A DNA stretch of 64,000 nt, from positions 204,515-268,514 of the forward strand of contig CAWKGV010000004.1 of the NCBI GenBank assembly GCA_963849305.1, in the 5' to 3' direction. A model generated the notes under the pieces. The model saw only the letters and a list, made by a program, of their open reading frames with translations, had not been told where the DNA came from and did not search any database. The stretch is from CAWKGV01 sp963849305. GTDB lineage: Bacteria > Pseudomonadota > Alphaproteobacteria > Acetobacterales > Acetobacteraceae. The translations under genes were made by a program, and so were the position numbers. This document shows positions 54,824 to 63,112 of the stretch, in pieces; position 1 is the first letter of the stretch, and each line of letters starts with the position of its first letter.

Positions 54824-55680
54824 AGCCGCCCGCCCCGCCGCCGCACCACAGCGGCTTGCGCCAGGGTCACGAGGCCCGTGCCCAGCAATGCCAACAGCGC
54901 GGCCATGCTGAGCGCGGCCCAGATCTGCAACGTCTGCCCGTAATAGGAGCCGGCCAGCAGTCGCGCGCCCAACCCAGCCTGCGCGCCCGTGGGTAGCTCC
55001 GCCACGATGGTGCCGACGAGGGCCAACGCCGCGGCGACCTTCGCGCCGGGCAGCAGGAACGGCATCGAGGCCGGCCAGCGGAGGGTCCGAAACGTCTGCG
55101 CACCCGTGGCGGCATAGGTCCGCAGGAGGTCGCGCTGCACCGGGTCGGGGGAGCGTAATCCCTTCACCGCCCCGAGCGTAACCGGCAGGAACGACAGCCA
55201 GCCCGCGATCAGCGCCTTTGGCACGAGCCCCGTGAGGCCGACATTGCCCAGCACGACCACCACCATTGGCGCGATGGCCAAGACCGGTACGGTCTGGCTG
55301 GCGATCAGCCACGGCATCAGGCTGCGGTCCAGCACGCGCAAATGGACGATGCCGATCGCGAGCGCGATACCCACTACGAGCGCCAGCGTGAAGCCCAGCC
55401 CCGCCGCCTCGGCCGTGACCAACGTATGGTGCAGCAGGCTGCGCGGCGAGGAGATTGGCCAGCCGAGCACCCCGTCCAGCACCGTCCCGGCGATCTGGTG
55501 CGGCGACGGCAGCAAGGGCCGGCTCAAGCCCATGGTGGCCGCGAGCACCTCGCGCGTCCCCGCCTCGTCGCCCGCCAGTGCCCGCGCCTGCTCCCAGTTC
55601 ATCCAGGCGGCGCCGGCATACCAGACGGCCAGTGCCATGAGCAGCACGCACGCCACCGGCCCCAGGTCGCGCCTACTCAT
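54820..55680 (-). CDS. ABC transporter permease (first)
   Basis: A 286-residue permease of the same class as its downstream partner. The EAA-like loop reads LRTYAATGAQTFRTLRWPASMP. Membrane helices include the N-terminal CVLLMALAVWYAGAAW and LVVGIALAIGIV. ATG 55680 begins MSRRDLGPVACVLLM; it overlaps the ATPase gene stop by eight bases. With the ATPase and binding protein it completes an importer. Confidence 0.87.
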   Translation of the reverse strand: MSRRDLGPVACVLLMALAVWYAGAAWMNWEQARALAGDEAGTREVLAATMGLSRPLLPSPHQIAGTVLDGVLGWPISSPRSLLHHTLVTAEAAGLGFTLALVVGIALAIGIVHLRVLDRSLMPWLIASQTVPVLAIAPMVVVVLGNVGLTGLVPKALIAGWLSFLPVTLGAVKGLRSPDPVQRDLLRTYAATGAQTFRTLRWPASMPFLLPGAKVAAALALVGTIVAELPTGAQAGLGARLLAGSYYGQTLQIWAALSMAALLALLGTGLVTLAQAAVVRRRGGRL

Positions 55681-56515
55681 AGCTATGCCCGGCGCGCAGC
55701 CCCTCGCGCACGCGCTGTGCAAGGCGCAGGAAACCCGGCGTCTCGCGCAGCTCCAGCGCCCGTTCCCCGTCTGGCAAAGCGCAGCGGATCACGTCGAGCA
55801 CGCGACCGGGGCGCGGTGACATGACCACGACGCGCGTCGAGAGGAACACGGCCTCCGAGATGGAGTGGGTGACGAACACCACCGTCATGCCGGTCTGCCG
55901 CCAGAGCCGGTGCAGGTGCAGGTTCAGCCCGTCGCGCGTGATCTCGTCCAGCGCGCCGAACGGCTCGTCCATCAGAAGCAGCGGTGGGCGAAAGGAGAGC
56001 GCGCGGGCGAGCGAGGCGCGCTGCTGCATCCCGCCCGAGAGCTGCCAGGGGAAGCGGCGGCCGAACTCCGACAAACCCACCAGCGCGAGGTGCTGCGCCG
56101 CCCGCGCCCGGCGCTCCGCCGCTGGCACGCCCATGATCTCCAGGGGCAGCATCACGTTGCGCTCCACGGTGCGCCAAGGCAGCAGGCCCGGCGACTGGAA
56201 CACGTAGCCGTAGCGCCGGGCGAGGCGGGCTGCTTCCGGTGTCATGCTGTCCACCAGCAGCTTGCCGCTGGTCGGCCGCTCCAGGTCGGCGATGGCGCGC
56301 AGTAGGGTCGTCTTACCGCAGCCCGATGGCCCGATCAGGGACACGAACTCACCCCGGCGCACCAACAGATCCACGTCCGCGAGTGCCGTGGTGCGCGGTC
56401 CCGAGGTGCCGCCGAACTCGATCCCGACGCCCCGCACCTCGACAGCTGGGGGTGCCTCGCCCGCCTCGTCCGAGGCGTCAGGCCGGGCGGCTAAGGCGGC
56501 GTCAATCTCCGCCAT
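55673..56515 (-). CDS. ABC transporter ATP-binding protein
   Basis: A 280-residue NitT/TauT-family ATPase. Walker A GPSGCGKTT, the Q-loop VFQSPGLLPWRTV, the signature LSGGMQQRASLARAL, Walker B LLLMDEPFGALD and the H-loop FVTHSI are all present. ATG 56515 (MAEIDAALAARP) overlaps the hydrolase gene by 14 bases, which ties import to catabolism. Confidence 0.92.
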   Translation of the reverse strand: MAEIDAALAARPDASDEAGEAPPAVEVRGVGIEFGGTSGPRTTALADVDLLVRRGEFVSLIGPSGCGKTTLLRAIADLERPTSGKLLVDSMTPEAARLARRYGYVFQSPGLLPWRTVERNVMLPLEIMGVPAAERRARAAQHLALVGLSEFGRRFPWQLSGGMQQRASLARALSFRPPLLLMDEPFGALDEITRDGLNLHLHRLWRQTGMTVVFVTHSISEAVFLSTRVVVMSPRPGRVLDVIRCALPDGERALELRETPGFLRLAQRVREGLRAGHSYE

Positions 56516-57776
56516 GCGCTCCGACCTGCTCGGCCAGCCGCCGGTCGGTGTCCAGCACGGCGCGCAGCAGCACGTCCGCGCCCGCGGCGACATGGTCGCG
56601 CTCGGCGTGCTCGGCCTCGTTGTGGCTCAGCCCCTCGCGGCAGGGCACGAAGATCATGGCCGTGGGCGCGACGCGGGCGACGTAGGCGGAATCGTGCCCG
56701 GCGCCGGAGACGATCTCCCGCGCGGACAGTCCCGCTTCCTCCGCCGCCCGACGCACAGCCGCGACGCAATCGGCATCGAAGCGAACCGCTGGACTGTCCC
56801 AGACCCGGCTCAGCGATACCTCCACACCCCGCTCCGTCCCGACCCGGCCCAGGGTGGCGTCCAGCCCCGTCTCCATCGCCGCCAGCACGGCATCGTCGGG
56901 GTGGCGCAGGTCCACGGTCAGGAACACCGAGCCGGGCACCACATTGCGGCTGTTCGGCCGGCATTCCAGCAACCCTACGGTGGCCACGGCGTCGGGCGCG
57001 TGCGCCTTGCCGAGCGCCTCCACGGCACGAACGACCTCCGCCGCGGCGGCCAAGGCGTCGCGGCGGAGCGGCATCGGCGTGGTCCCGGCATGGCTCTCGC
57101 GCCCGGTCACTTCAACCTCGTACCAGCGCATTCCCTGCACGCCGGTGACGACGCCGATGGTCTTCCCTTCGGCCTCCAGTACCGGCCCCTGCTCGATATG
57201 CAGCTCGAAATGGGCCGAGAGAGGATGCCCGCCGCAAGGCACCCCGCCCCGCGCGCCAATGCGGTCCAGCGCGTCCCCGAAGCGCACGCCTTCGCGGTCC
57301 TGCCTCGCTTCCGCCCAGTCCTGCTCGAACACGCCTGCGAACACGCCGGAGGCGAGCATGGCGGGAGCGAAGCGCGAGCCTTCCTCGTTGGTCCAGTTCA
57401 CGACCTCGATCGGTGCCGCGGTCTCGTAGCCCGTGTCGTGCAACGTGCGCAGCACCTCTAGCCCGGACAGCACGCCGATGACGCCGTCATAGCGCCCGCC
57501 CGTGGGCTGCGTATCGAGATGGCTGCCGATGGCGATGGGCGGGAGCGTCGCATCCCGGCCAGGGCGCCGGGCGAACTGGTTGCCCATGGCGTCCACGGTC
57601 ACGGTGCAGCCCGCGGCGGCGCAGGCGCGCGCGAACCAGTCGCGCACCTGGCGATCCTCGTCCGATAGCGTGAGGCGCTTGATGCCGCCCTTCGGCGTCG
57701 CGCCGAACAACGCGGTCTCCTCGATGGTGGCCCAGAGCCGGTCCGGATCTATTCGCAGATTGCCCGCGCCGCTCAT
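56502..57776 (-). CDS. Zn-dependent hydrolase (beta-ureidopropionase/N-carbamoylase, M20 family)
   Basis: A 424-residue amidohydrolase of the M20 family, related to allantoate amidohydrolase and N-carbamoyl-amino-acid hydrolases. Metal ligands fit His86, Asp97 (IGSHLDTQPTGGRYDGV), Glu132 (NEEGSRF) and His192 (ELHIEQGPVLE). In the PreTA context it probably hydrolyses N-carbamoyl-beta-alanine, the last step of reductive pyrimidine breakdown, releasing beta-alanine, CO2 and ammonia. The ATG at 57776 overlaps the preA stop by one base (TAATG). Confidence 0.88.
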   Translation of the reverse strand: MSGAGNLRIDPDRLWATIEETALFGATPKGGIKRLTLSDEDRQVRDWFARACAAAGCTVTVDAMGNQFARRPGRDATLPPIAIGSHLDTQPTGGRYDGVIGVLSGLEVLRTLHDTGYETAAPIEVVNWTNEEGSRFAPAMLASGVFAGVFEQDWAEARQDREGVRFGDALDRIGARGGVPCGGHPLSAHFELHIEQGPVLEAEGKTIGVVTGVQGMRWYEVEVTGRESHAGTTPMPLRRDALAAAAEVVRAVEALGKAHAPDAVATVGLLECRPNSRNVVPGSVFLTVDLRHPDDAVLAAMETGLDATLGRVGTERGVEVSLSRVWDSPAVRFDADCVAAVRRAAEEAGLSAREIVSGAGHDSAYVARVAPTAMIFVPCREGLSHNEAEHAERDHVAAGADVLLRAVLDTDRRLAEQVGAHGGD

Positions 57777-59050
57777 TACTCGGCCGCCTGCCGCCGCAGC
57801 GGGTTGTTGGGGTGGTCGGGCCAGGTCAGCATCCCCGTCGTGGGCTGCGCCACCATGGTGATGCATTGCTCTACCGGGCAGACATGGGCGCAGAGATTGC
57901 AGCCCACGCATTCGGCCTCAATCACCTCGTAACGGCGGCTGCCGTGGGCGCGCAGTTTGGCGATGGCCTGATGCGCCGTATCCTCGCAAGCGATGTGGCA
58001 GAGGCCGCAGCGGATGCAGAGGTTCTGGTCGATGTGCGCGATCGTCTTGAAGGCGAGGTTCAGGTCGCTCCAGTGAACGTAGTTCGGCACGGCGCGGCCG
58101 CGCATCGCGTCCACCGTGGCGTAAGCCTTGCCGTCCATCCAGTTGGACAGGCCGCTCAGCATGTCTTCGACGATGCGGAAGCCGCGATGCATGGCGGCGG
58201 TGCAGACCTGCACCGTACCCGCGCCGAGGGCGATGAACTCCGCGGCGTCCCGCCAGGTGGCGATGCCGCCGATGCCGCTGACCGGCAGCCCGGCCGTTCG
58301 CGGGTCGCGCGCGATGTCCGCCACCATGCGCAGCGCGATCGGCTTCACCGCTGGGCCGCACAGTCCGCCGTGGGTGCCGCGCCCGTCCACCACCGGCTCC
58401 GGCGCCATCCGGTCCAGATCCACCCCGGTGATGCTCTGCACCGTGTTGATGAGGCTGACCGCGTCCGCGCCGCCGGCCTGCGCGGCGCGCGCGGGGCCAA
58501 GGATATCGGTGACGTTGGGCGTGAGCTTGACGATGACCGGCATCCGCGTGTGCTGCTTGCACCAGCGCGTGACCATCTCGACGTAGTCCGGCACCTGACC
58601 CACGGCGGAGCCCATGTTGCGTTCGCTCATGCCGTGGGGGCAGCCGAAGTTCAGCTCCACGCCATCGCAGCCTGTGTCCTCGACAAGGCCCAGGATGCGC
58701 CGCCAGCTCGGCTCCTCACAGGGCACCATCAGGCTCACGACGAGGGCGCGGTCGGGGAACTCCTGTTTGACCTGCTTGATTTCGGCGAGGTTCACGGCGA
58801 GCGGGCGGTCGGTAATCAGCTCGATGTTGCTGAAAGCCGCCATGCGCGCCCCGCCCGCGGCAAACGCGCCGTAGCGGCTGGCGGTATTCACCACCGGCGG
58901 GTCTTCGCCCAGCGTCTTCCACACCGCCCCGCCCCAGCCCGCCTGGAACGCGCGCCGCACGTTGTAGCGCTTGTCGGTGGGCGGCGCGGAGGCCAGCCAG
59001 AACGGGTTGGGCGAGCGTATGCCCGCGAATTGGGTGCGCAGGTCGGCCAC
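57776..59050 (-). CDS. preA: NAD-dependent dihydropyrimidine dehydrogenase, subunit PreA
   Basis: A 424-residue subunit with a dihydroorotate-dehydrogenase-like FMN barrel (LASAPPTDKRYNVRRAFQAG, then VELNFGCPHGMSERNMGSAVGQ) and two C-terminal 4Fe-4S clusters (CIRCGLCHIAC and CVGCNLCAHVCPVEQC). With PreT it reduces uracil and thymine to the 5,6-dihydro forms. It lies four bases from preT in the same direction. The length is normal. Confidence 0.93.
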   Translation of the reverse strand: MADLRTQFAGIRSPNPFWLASAPPTDKRYNVRRAFQAGWGGAVWKTLGEDPPVVNTASRYGAFAAGGARMAAFSNIELITDRPLAVNLAEIKQVKQEFPDRALVVSLMVPCEEPSWRRILGLVEDTGCDGVELNFGCPHGMSERNMGSAVGQVPDYVEMVTRWCKQHTRMPVIVKLTPNVTDILGPARAAQAGGADAVSLINTVQSITGVDLDRMAPEPVVDGRGTHGGLCGPAVKPIALRMVADIARDPRTAGLPVSGIGGIATWRDAAEFIALGAGTVQVCTAAMHRGFRIVEDMLSGLSNWMDGKAYATVDAMRGRAVPNYVHWSDLNLAFKTIAHIDQNLCIRCGLCHIACEDTAHQAIAKLRAHGSRRYEVIEAECVGCNLCAHVCPVEQCITMVAQPTTGMLTWPDHPNNPLRRQAAE

Positions 59051-59054
59051 TGCC

Positions 59055-60371
59055 TCAGCCTCCCGTCAGGTCGTGGTGAATCCTCTCGGCGGCGACCTTG
59101 CCATCCTGCACCGCGGTCACGGTGAGGTCCGCGCCGGGCACGCAGTCGCCCCCGGCATAAACGCCTGGCAGCGAGGTGCGCCGCCCGGCATCCACCCGGA
59201 TGCGCCCACGCTCCAGCGCGAGCACATCGGCGCCGCCGAGCGGGTCCGGAACGAACACCTGGCCAACTGCCTTCAGCACCATGTCCGCGCTTAGTACGAC
59301 GCGCTCGTCCGCTCCGCCCTGATCGGTGCGAACGAATTCCACGCCCCTCACGCACACCTCGCCAAGCAGCCGAGCGGGCGACAGCCAGTGCAGGATGCGG
59401 ATGCCGCTCGTGCGCGCCCAATCCTGCTCCCATCCCGTCGCGGACATCTGCGCCGGGCCACGGCGGTAGACGATCGCCACCTCCTCCGCCCCGAGCCGTA
59501 TCGACTGCATCGCCGCGTCTATAGCGGTATTGCCGCCGCCGATCACCACGACGCGGCGGCCCACCGGCACTTGCGTCTTGTCCGCGGCCTGGCGCAGCTC
59601 GGCGATGAAGGCGACCGCGTCCAGCACGCCCGCCAGCGACTCGCCTTCCGTTGCCAGCCTGTTGACGCCGGCCTGGCCCATTCCCAGGAACACCGCGTCG
59701 TACCCTTGCCGCAGCTCGGCCAGCGTCACGTCGCGGCCCAGCGCTCGGCCGTATTCCACCGCGATGCCGCCCACGGACAACACGAACCCGACTTCGCGCT
59801 GCGCGAAGTCGTCGGCCAGCTTGTAGGCGGCGACGCCGTACTCGTTCAGCCCGCCGGGCTTCGGCTCGGCCTCGTAGATCGTCACCTCATGGCCGAGCAC
59901 GGCGAGGCGATGCGCGCAGGCTAGCCCCGCCGGCCCCGCGCCTACCACGGCGACGTGACGGCCCGTGGATGCCGCACGCGCGAAGGGCTGGAGGCCCTGG
60001 TCCATTAGCCAGTCCACGGCGACACGCTGGAGCGCGCCAATTCGGACCGGCTTACCTTCTTGCGCCATGCGCACGCACGCCTGCTCGCACAGCACCTCCG
60101 TGGGGCAAACGCGGGCACAGCTCCCGCCGAGCACGTTCGCGCCAAGGATCGTCTCCGCGGCGCCGCGTAGGTTGCCGGTCGCGATGCCGCGGATGAAGCG
60201 AGGCACATCAATCTCGGTGGGGCACGCCTCCACGCACGGGGCGTCATGGCAGAACAGGCAGCGATCGGCCTCAACGGCCGCCTGCGGCCGGGTCAGGGCA
60301 GGGTGCGCGTCCGCGAAGTTGGCCGCGACCTGAGCGGCAGGCAGGCGCCCCGGCGCGATGTCCCCGTCCAT
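59055..60371 (-). CDS. preT: NAD-dependent dihydropyrimidine dehydrogenase, subunit PreT
   Basis: A 438-residue flavoprotein of the GltD-like family. N-terminal iron-sulfur cysteines are in CLFCHDAPCVEACPTEIDVP and GGSCARVCPTEVLCEQAC; FAD motif VVGAGPAGLACAH and NAD motif VVIGGGNTAIDAA follow. It passes electrons from NADH to PreA. AAGGAGG lies six bases before ATG 60371. First gene of the operon preT-preA-hydrolase-ABC importer, which reads away from the dihydropyrimidinase gene. Confidence 0.93.
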   Translation of the reverse strand: MDGDIAPGRLPAAQVAANFADAHPALTRPQAAVEADRCLFCHDAPCVEACPTEIDVPRFIRGIATGNLRGAAETILGANVLGGSCARVCPTEVLCEQACVRMAQEGKPVRIGALQRVAVDWLMDQGLQPFARAASTGRHVAVVGAGPAGLACAHRLAVLGHEVTIYEAEPKPGGLNEYGVAAYKLADDFAQREVGFVLSVGGIAVEYGRALGRDVTLAELRQGYDAVFLGMGQAGVNRLATEGESLAGVLDAVAFIAELRQAADKTQVPVGRRVVVIGGGNTAIDAAMQSIRLGAEEVAIVYRRGPAQMSATGWEQDWARTSGIRILHWLSPARLLGEVCVRGVEFVRTDQGGADERVVLSADMVLKAVGQVFVPDPLGGADVLALERGRIRVDAGRRTSLPGVYAGGDCVPGADLTVTAVQDGKVAAERIHHDLTGG

Positions 60372-60469
60372 CTGCCCTCCTTGTCCCCCCTGAATGCACT
60401 AAGCTAGGGTCTGCATCACGCCTGCGTCAACGCCGTGCTCGACTGCGGGCTGGACGAGGAGGGGATGCC
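60372..60469. promoter_or_regulatory. Divergent promoter region between preT and dihydropyrimidinase
   Basis: This 98-base gap separates the preT operon from the divergent dihydropyrimidinase gene, so both promoters must lie here. Each side has a strong ribosome-binding site (AAGGAGG for preT, GAGGAGGGG for the dihydropyrimidinase). No sigma-70 boxes or operator could be assigned with confidence. Confidence 0.5.
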
Positions 60470-61882
60470 ATGACGATGCTGCTAGTGCGCGGGGGAACAG
60501 TGGTGACCAGCGAGCGCGCCTTCCGCGCCGACGTTCTGTGCCGGGACGGGCGCATCGCCGCTGTGGCCGAGGGACTGGAGGCGCCGGCCGGCGCGGAGGT
60601 GGTGGACGCGGGCGGTCTGTTGGTCATGCCCGGCGGGATCGACCCCCACACCCATATGGAGCTGCCCTTCATGGGCACCGTCGCCAGCGAGGATTTCTAC
60701 ACCGGCACCGCCGCTGGCCTGGTAGGCGGGACGACCTGCATCATCGACTTCGCCATTCCCTCGCCCGGCGACTCACTCGTCGCCACCTGGAGGGCGTGGT
60801 CCGAGAAGGCGCGGAAGGCGTGCGCCGACTACTCGTTCCATGTAGCCGTCACCCACTGGTCCGACGCCGTGGCGCGGGAGATGGGGGAGCTTGTGAGCGA
60901 CTACGGCGTCAACAGCTTCAAGCACTTCATGGCCTATAAGGGTGCCCTGATGGTGGACGACGGCGTGCTCCTGAACAGCCTGCGCCGAGCACTGGAATTG
61001 GGAGCCATCGGCACCGTCCACGCCGAGAACGGCGATGCCGTGGCGTACCTGCAGCGCGAGCTGCTAGCGAACGGCGTTACTGGGCCGGAAGGTCATCCCC
61101 GGTCCCGTCCGCCGGAGGTGGAGGCCGAGGCCGCGCACCGCGTCATCTCGCTCGCCGGCTTGCTGGGCACGCCGCTCTATATCGTCCACGTCTCGACCAA
61201 GGACGCGGCGGACGCCATCGCCCATGCCCGCGGACTAGGCCAACGGGTCTATGGCGAGGTGCTGGCGCAGCACCTAATCCTGGACGAGAGCGTGTATGAG
61301 AACCCAGACCAGACCATCGCGGCGGCGTACGTGATGAGTCCGCCGTTCCGCCCCAAGCACCATCAGGCCGCGCTGTGGGCCGGGCTGGCGGCGGGCAGCC
61401 TGCAGACCACGGCCACCGACCATTGCTGCTTCATGGCCGCGCAGAAGGCGATGGGGCGGGACGACTTCACGCGCATCCCCAACGGCACCGGCGGTATCGA
61501 GCACCGGATGAGCGTCCTATGGCATCATGGCGTCCGTAGTGGGCGTTTGACGCCGAGCGAGTTCGTGGGCGTGACCAGTGCGAACGCGGCGCGCATCTTC
61601 AACATCTTCCCACGCAAGGGCGCGGTTGCCCCTGGGTCGGATGCGGATCTCGTGCTGTGGGACCCGGATGCGTCGCAACGTGTCTCCGCGGCGACCCACC
61701 ATCAGCGCATAGACTTCAACGTGTTCGAGGGCATGGAGCTGACCGGTCTGGCCCGGCATACGGTCGCCGCCGGGCGGCTGGCCTGGACGGGAGGCGACCT
61801 GCGCGCCCGTCCCGGCGACGGCCGCTACATTCCTCGACCGGCCTTCGAGCGCCACGGAGCGGGCAGCAGAGCAAAGGCGTGA
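60470..61882 (+). CDS. Dihydropyrimidinase
   Basis: A 470-residue binuclear zinc amidohydrolase. Metal ligands are in GGIDPHTHMELPF, the carbamylated Lys in SFKHFMAYKGA (near residue 150), and His in TVHAENGD, YIVHVSTKD and ATDHCC. It opens dihydrouracil or dihydrothymine to the N-carbamoyl-beta-amino acid, the step between PreTA and the ureidopropionase. GAGGAGGGG precedes ATG 60470. Its TGA overlaps the aroC start. Confidence 0.92.
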   Translation: MTMLLVRGGTVVTSERAFRADVLCRDGRIAAVAEGLEAPAGAEVVDAGGLLVMPGGIDPHTHMELPFMGTVASEDFYTGTAAGLVGGTTCIIDFAIPSPGDSLVATWRAWSEKARKACADYSFHVAVTHWSDAVAREMGELVSDYGVNSFKHFMAYKGALMVDDGVLLNSLRRALELGAIGTVHAENGDAVAYLQRELLANGVTGPEGHPRSRPPEVEAEAAHRVISLAGLLGTPLYIVHVSTKDAADAIAHARGLGQRVYGEVLAQHLILDESVYENPDQTIAAAYVMSPPFRPKHHQAALWAGLAAGSLQTTATDHCCFMAAQKAMGRDDFTRIPNGTGGIEHRMSVLWHHGVRSGRLTPSEFVGVTSANAARIFNIFPRKGAVAPGSDADLVLWDPDASQRVSAATHHQRIDFNVFEGMELTGLARHTVAAGRLAWTGGDLRARPGDGRYIPRPAFERHGAGSRAKA

Positions 61883-62982
61883 GCCACAACAGCTTCGGCC
61901 ACCTGTTCCGCGTCACCACCTGGGGCGAGAGCCACGGCCCGGCGATCGGCTGCGTGGTCGATGGCTGCCCGCCGCGCATTCCGCTCTCGGAAGCAAACAT
62001 CCAGCCCTGGCTCGACCGTCGCCGCCCCGGCCAGTCGCGCTTCACCACCCAGCGCCAGGAACCCGATCAGGTCCGCATCCTTTCCGGGGTGTTCGAGGGG
62101 CTCACCACTGGCACGCCGATCGCGCTGGTGGTCGAGAACGTCGATCAGCGGTCCAGGGACTATGGCGAGATCGCGAGCCGATTCCGGCCGGGCCACGCCG
62201 ACCTGACCTATGAGCTGAAATACGGCATCCGCGACTATCGGGGCGGCGGGCGCAGCTCGGCGCGCGAGACGGCGATGCGCGTCGCCGCCGGGGCGGTCGC
62301 GCGCAAGGTGCTCGGCCCCGGCGTGCGCATCCGGGGGGCGCTGGTGCAGATGGGCCCGCAGCGGATCGATCGCGCGCGCTGGGACTGGTCGGCGGTGGAG
62401 GAAAACCCGTTCTTCTGTCCCGACCCGGTGGCCGCGGCCGAGTGGGAAACGATACTCGGCGAGGTGCGCAAATCCGGCTCCTCACTCGGCGCGGTGATAG
62501 AGGTGGTAGCCGACGGCGTGCCGCCGGGGCTCGGCGCGCCGGTTTATGGCAAGCTGGATGCCGAGATCGCCGCGGCGCTGATGTCGATCAACGCCGTGAA
62601 AGGCGTGGAGATCGGCGACGGCTTCGCCGCCGCCGCCCTGCGCGGGGAGGAGAACGCCGACGAGATGCGCATGACCGACGGGCTGGTATCGTTCCAGTCC
62701 AATCATGCGGGTGGCGTTCTGGGCGGTATCTCCAGCGGCCAGCCGATCGTCGCCCGGTTCGCGGTCAAGCCGACCAGCTCGATCCTCACCCCGCGCCGCG
62801 CCGTGGACCGCGCCGGCAACGATGTGGATATCGCCACCAGGGGCCGGCACGATCCCTGCGTCGGCATCCGCGCCGTCCCGGTGGGCGAGGCGATGCTGGC
62901 CTGCGTTCTGGCCGACCACCTGTTGCGCCACCGCGCGCAGAACCCCGACGCACCCGAAACGCCGCGCTTGCCGCGGAATTAA
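61879..62982 (+). CDS. aroC: Chorismate synthase
   Basis: A 367-residue FMN-dependent enzyme that makes chorismate from EPSP, the last shikimate step. Signatures GHLFRVTTWGESHGPAIGC and GRSSARETAMRVAAGAVARK are present. GTG 61879 starts the protein (SHNSFGHLFRV), overlapping the dihydropyrimidinase stop in a GTGA. An open frame further upstream in this phase lies inside the dihydropyrimidinase gene and is not the start. Confidence 0.94.
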   Translation: MSHNSFGHLFRVTTWGESHGPAIGCVVDGCPPRIPLSEANIQPWLDRRRPGQSRFTTQRQEPDQVRILSGVFEGLTTGTPIALVVENVDQRSRDYGEIASRFRPGHADLTYELKYGIRDYRGGGRSSARETAMRVAAGAVARKVLGPGVRIRGALVQMGPQRIDRARWDWSAVEENPFFCPDPVAAAEWETILGEVRKSGSSLGAVIEVVADGVPPGLGAPVYGKLDAEIAAALMSINAVKGVEIGDGFAAAALRGEENADEMRMTDGLVSFQSNHAGGVLGGISSGQPIVARFAVKPTSSILTPRRAVDRAGNDVDIATRGRHDPCVGIRAVPVGEAMLACVLADHLLRHRAQNPDAPETPRLPRN

Positions 62983-63112
62983 GGAGTATTCCCAACATTA
63001 CCCTTCCCATATCCAAGCGGCGGAACTAACATTATGATCGTGTCGATTCGGGCACTATCATCGTCGCGATTCGGCTGGAGCCGACGGGATTGACGCCGTC
63101 GATTGTGAAGCT

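Noticed and set aside
53963..55651. A 562-residue open frame on the minus strand
   Set aside because: Its first half is a shadow of the first ABC permease in another frame; the second permease starts at GTG 54823.
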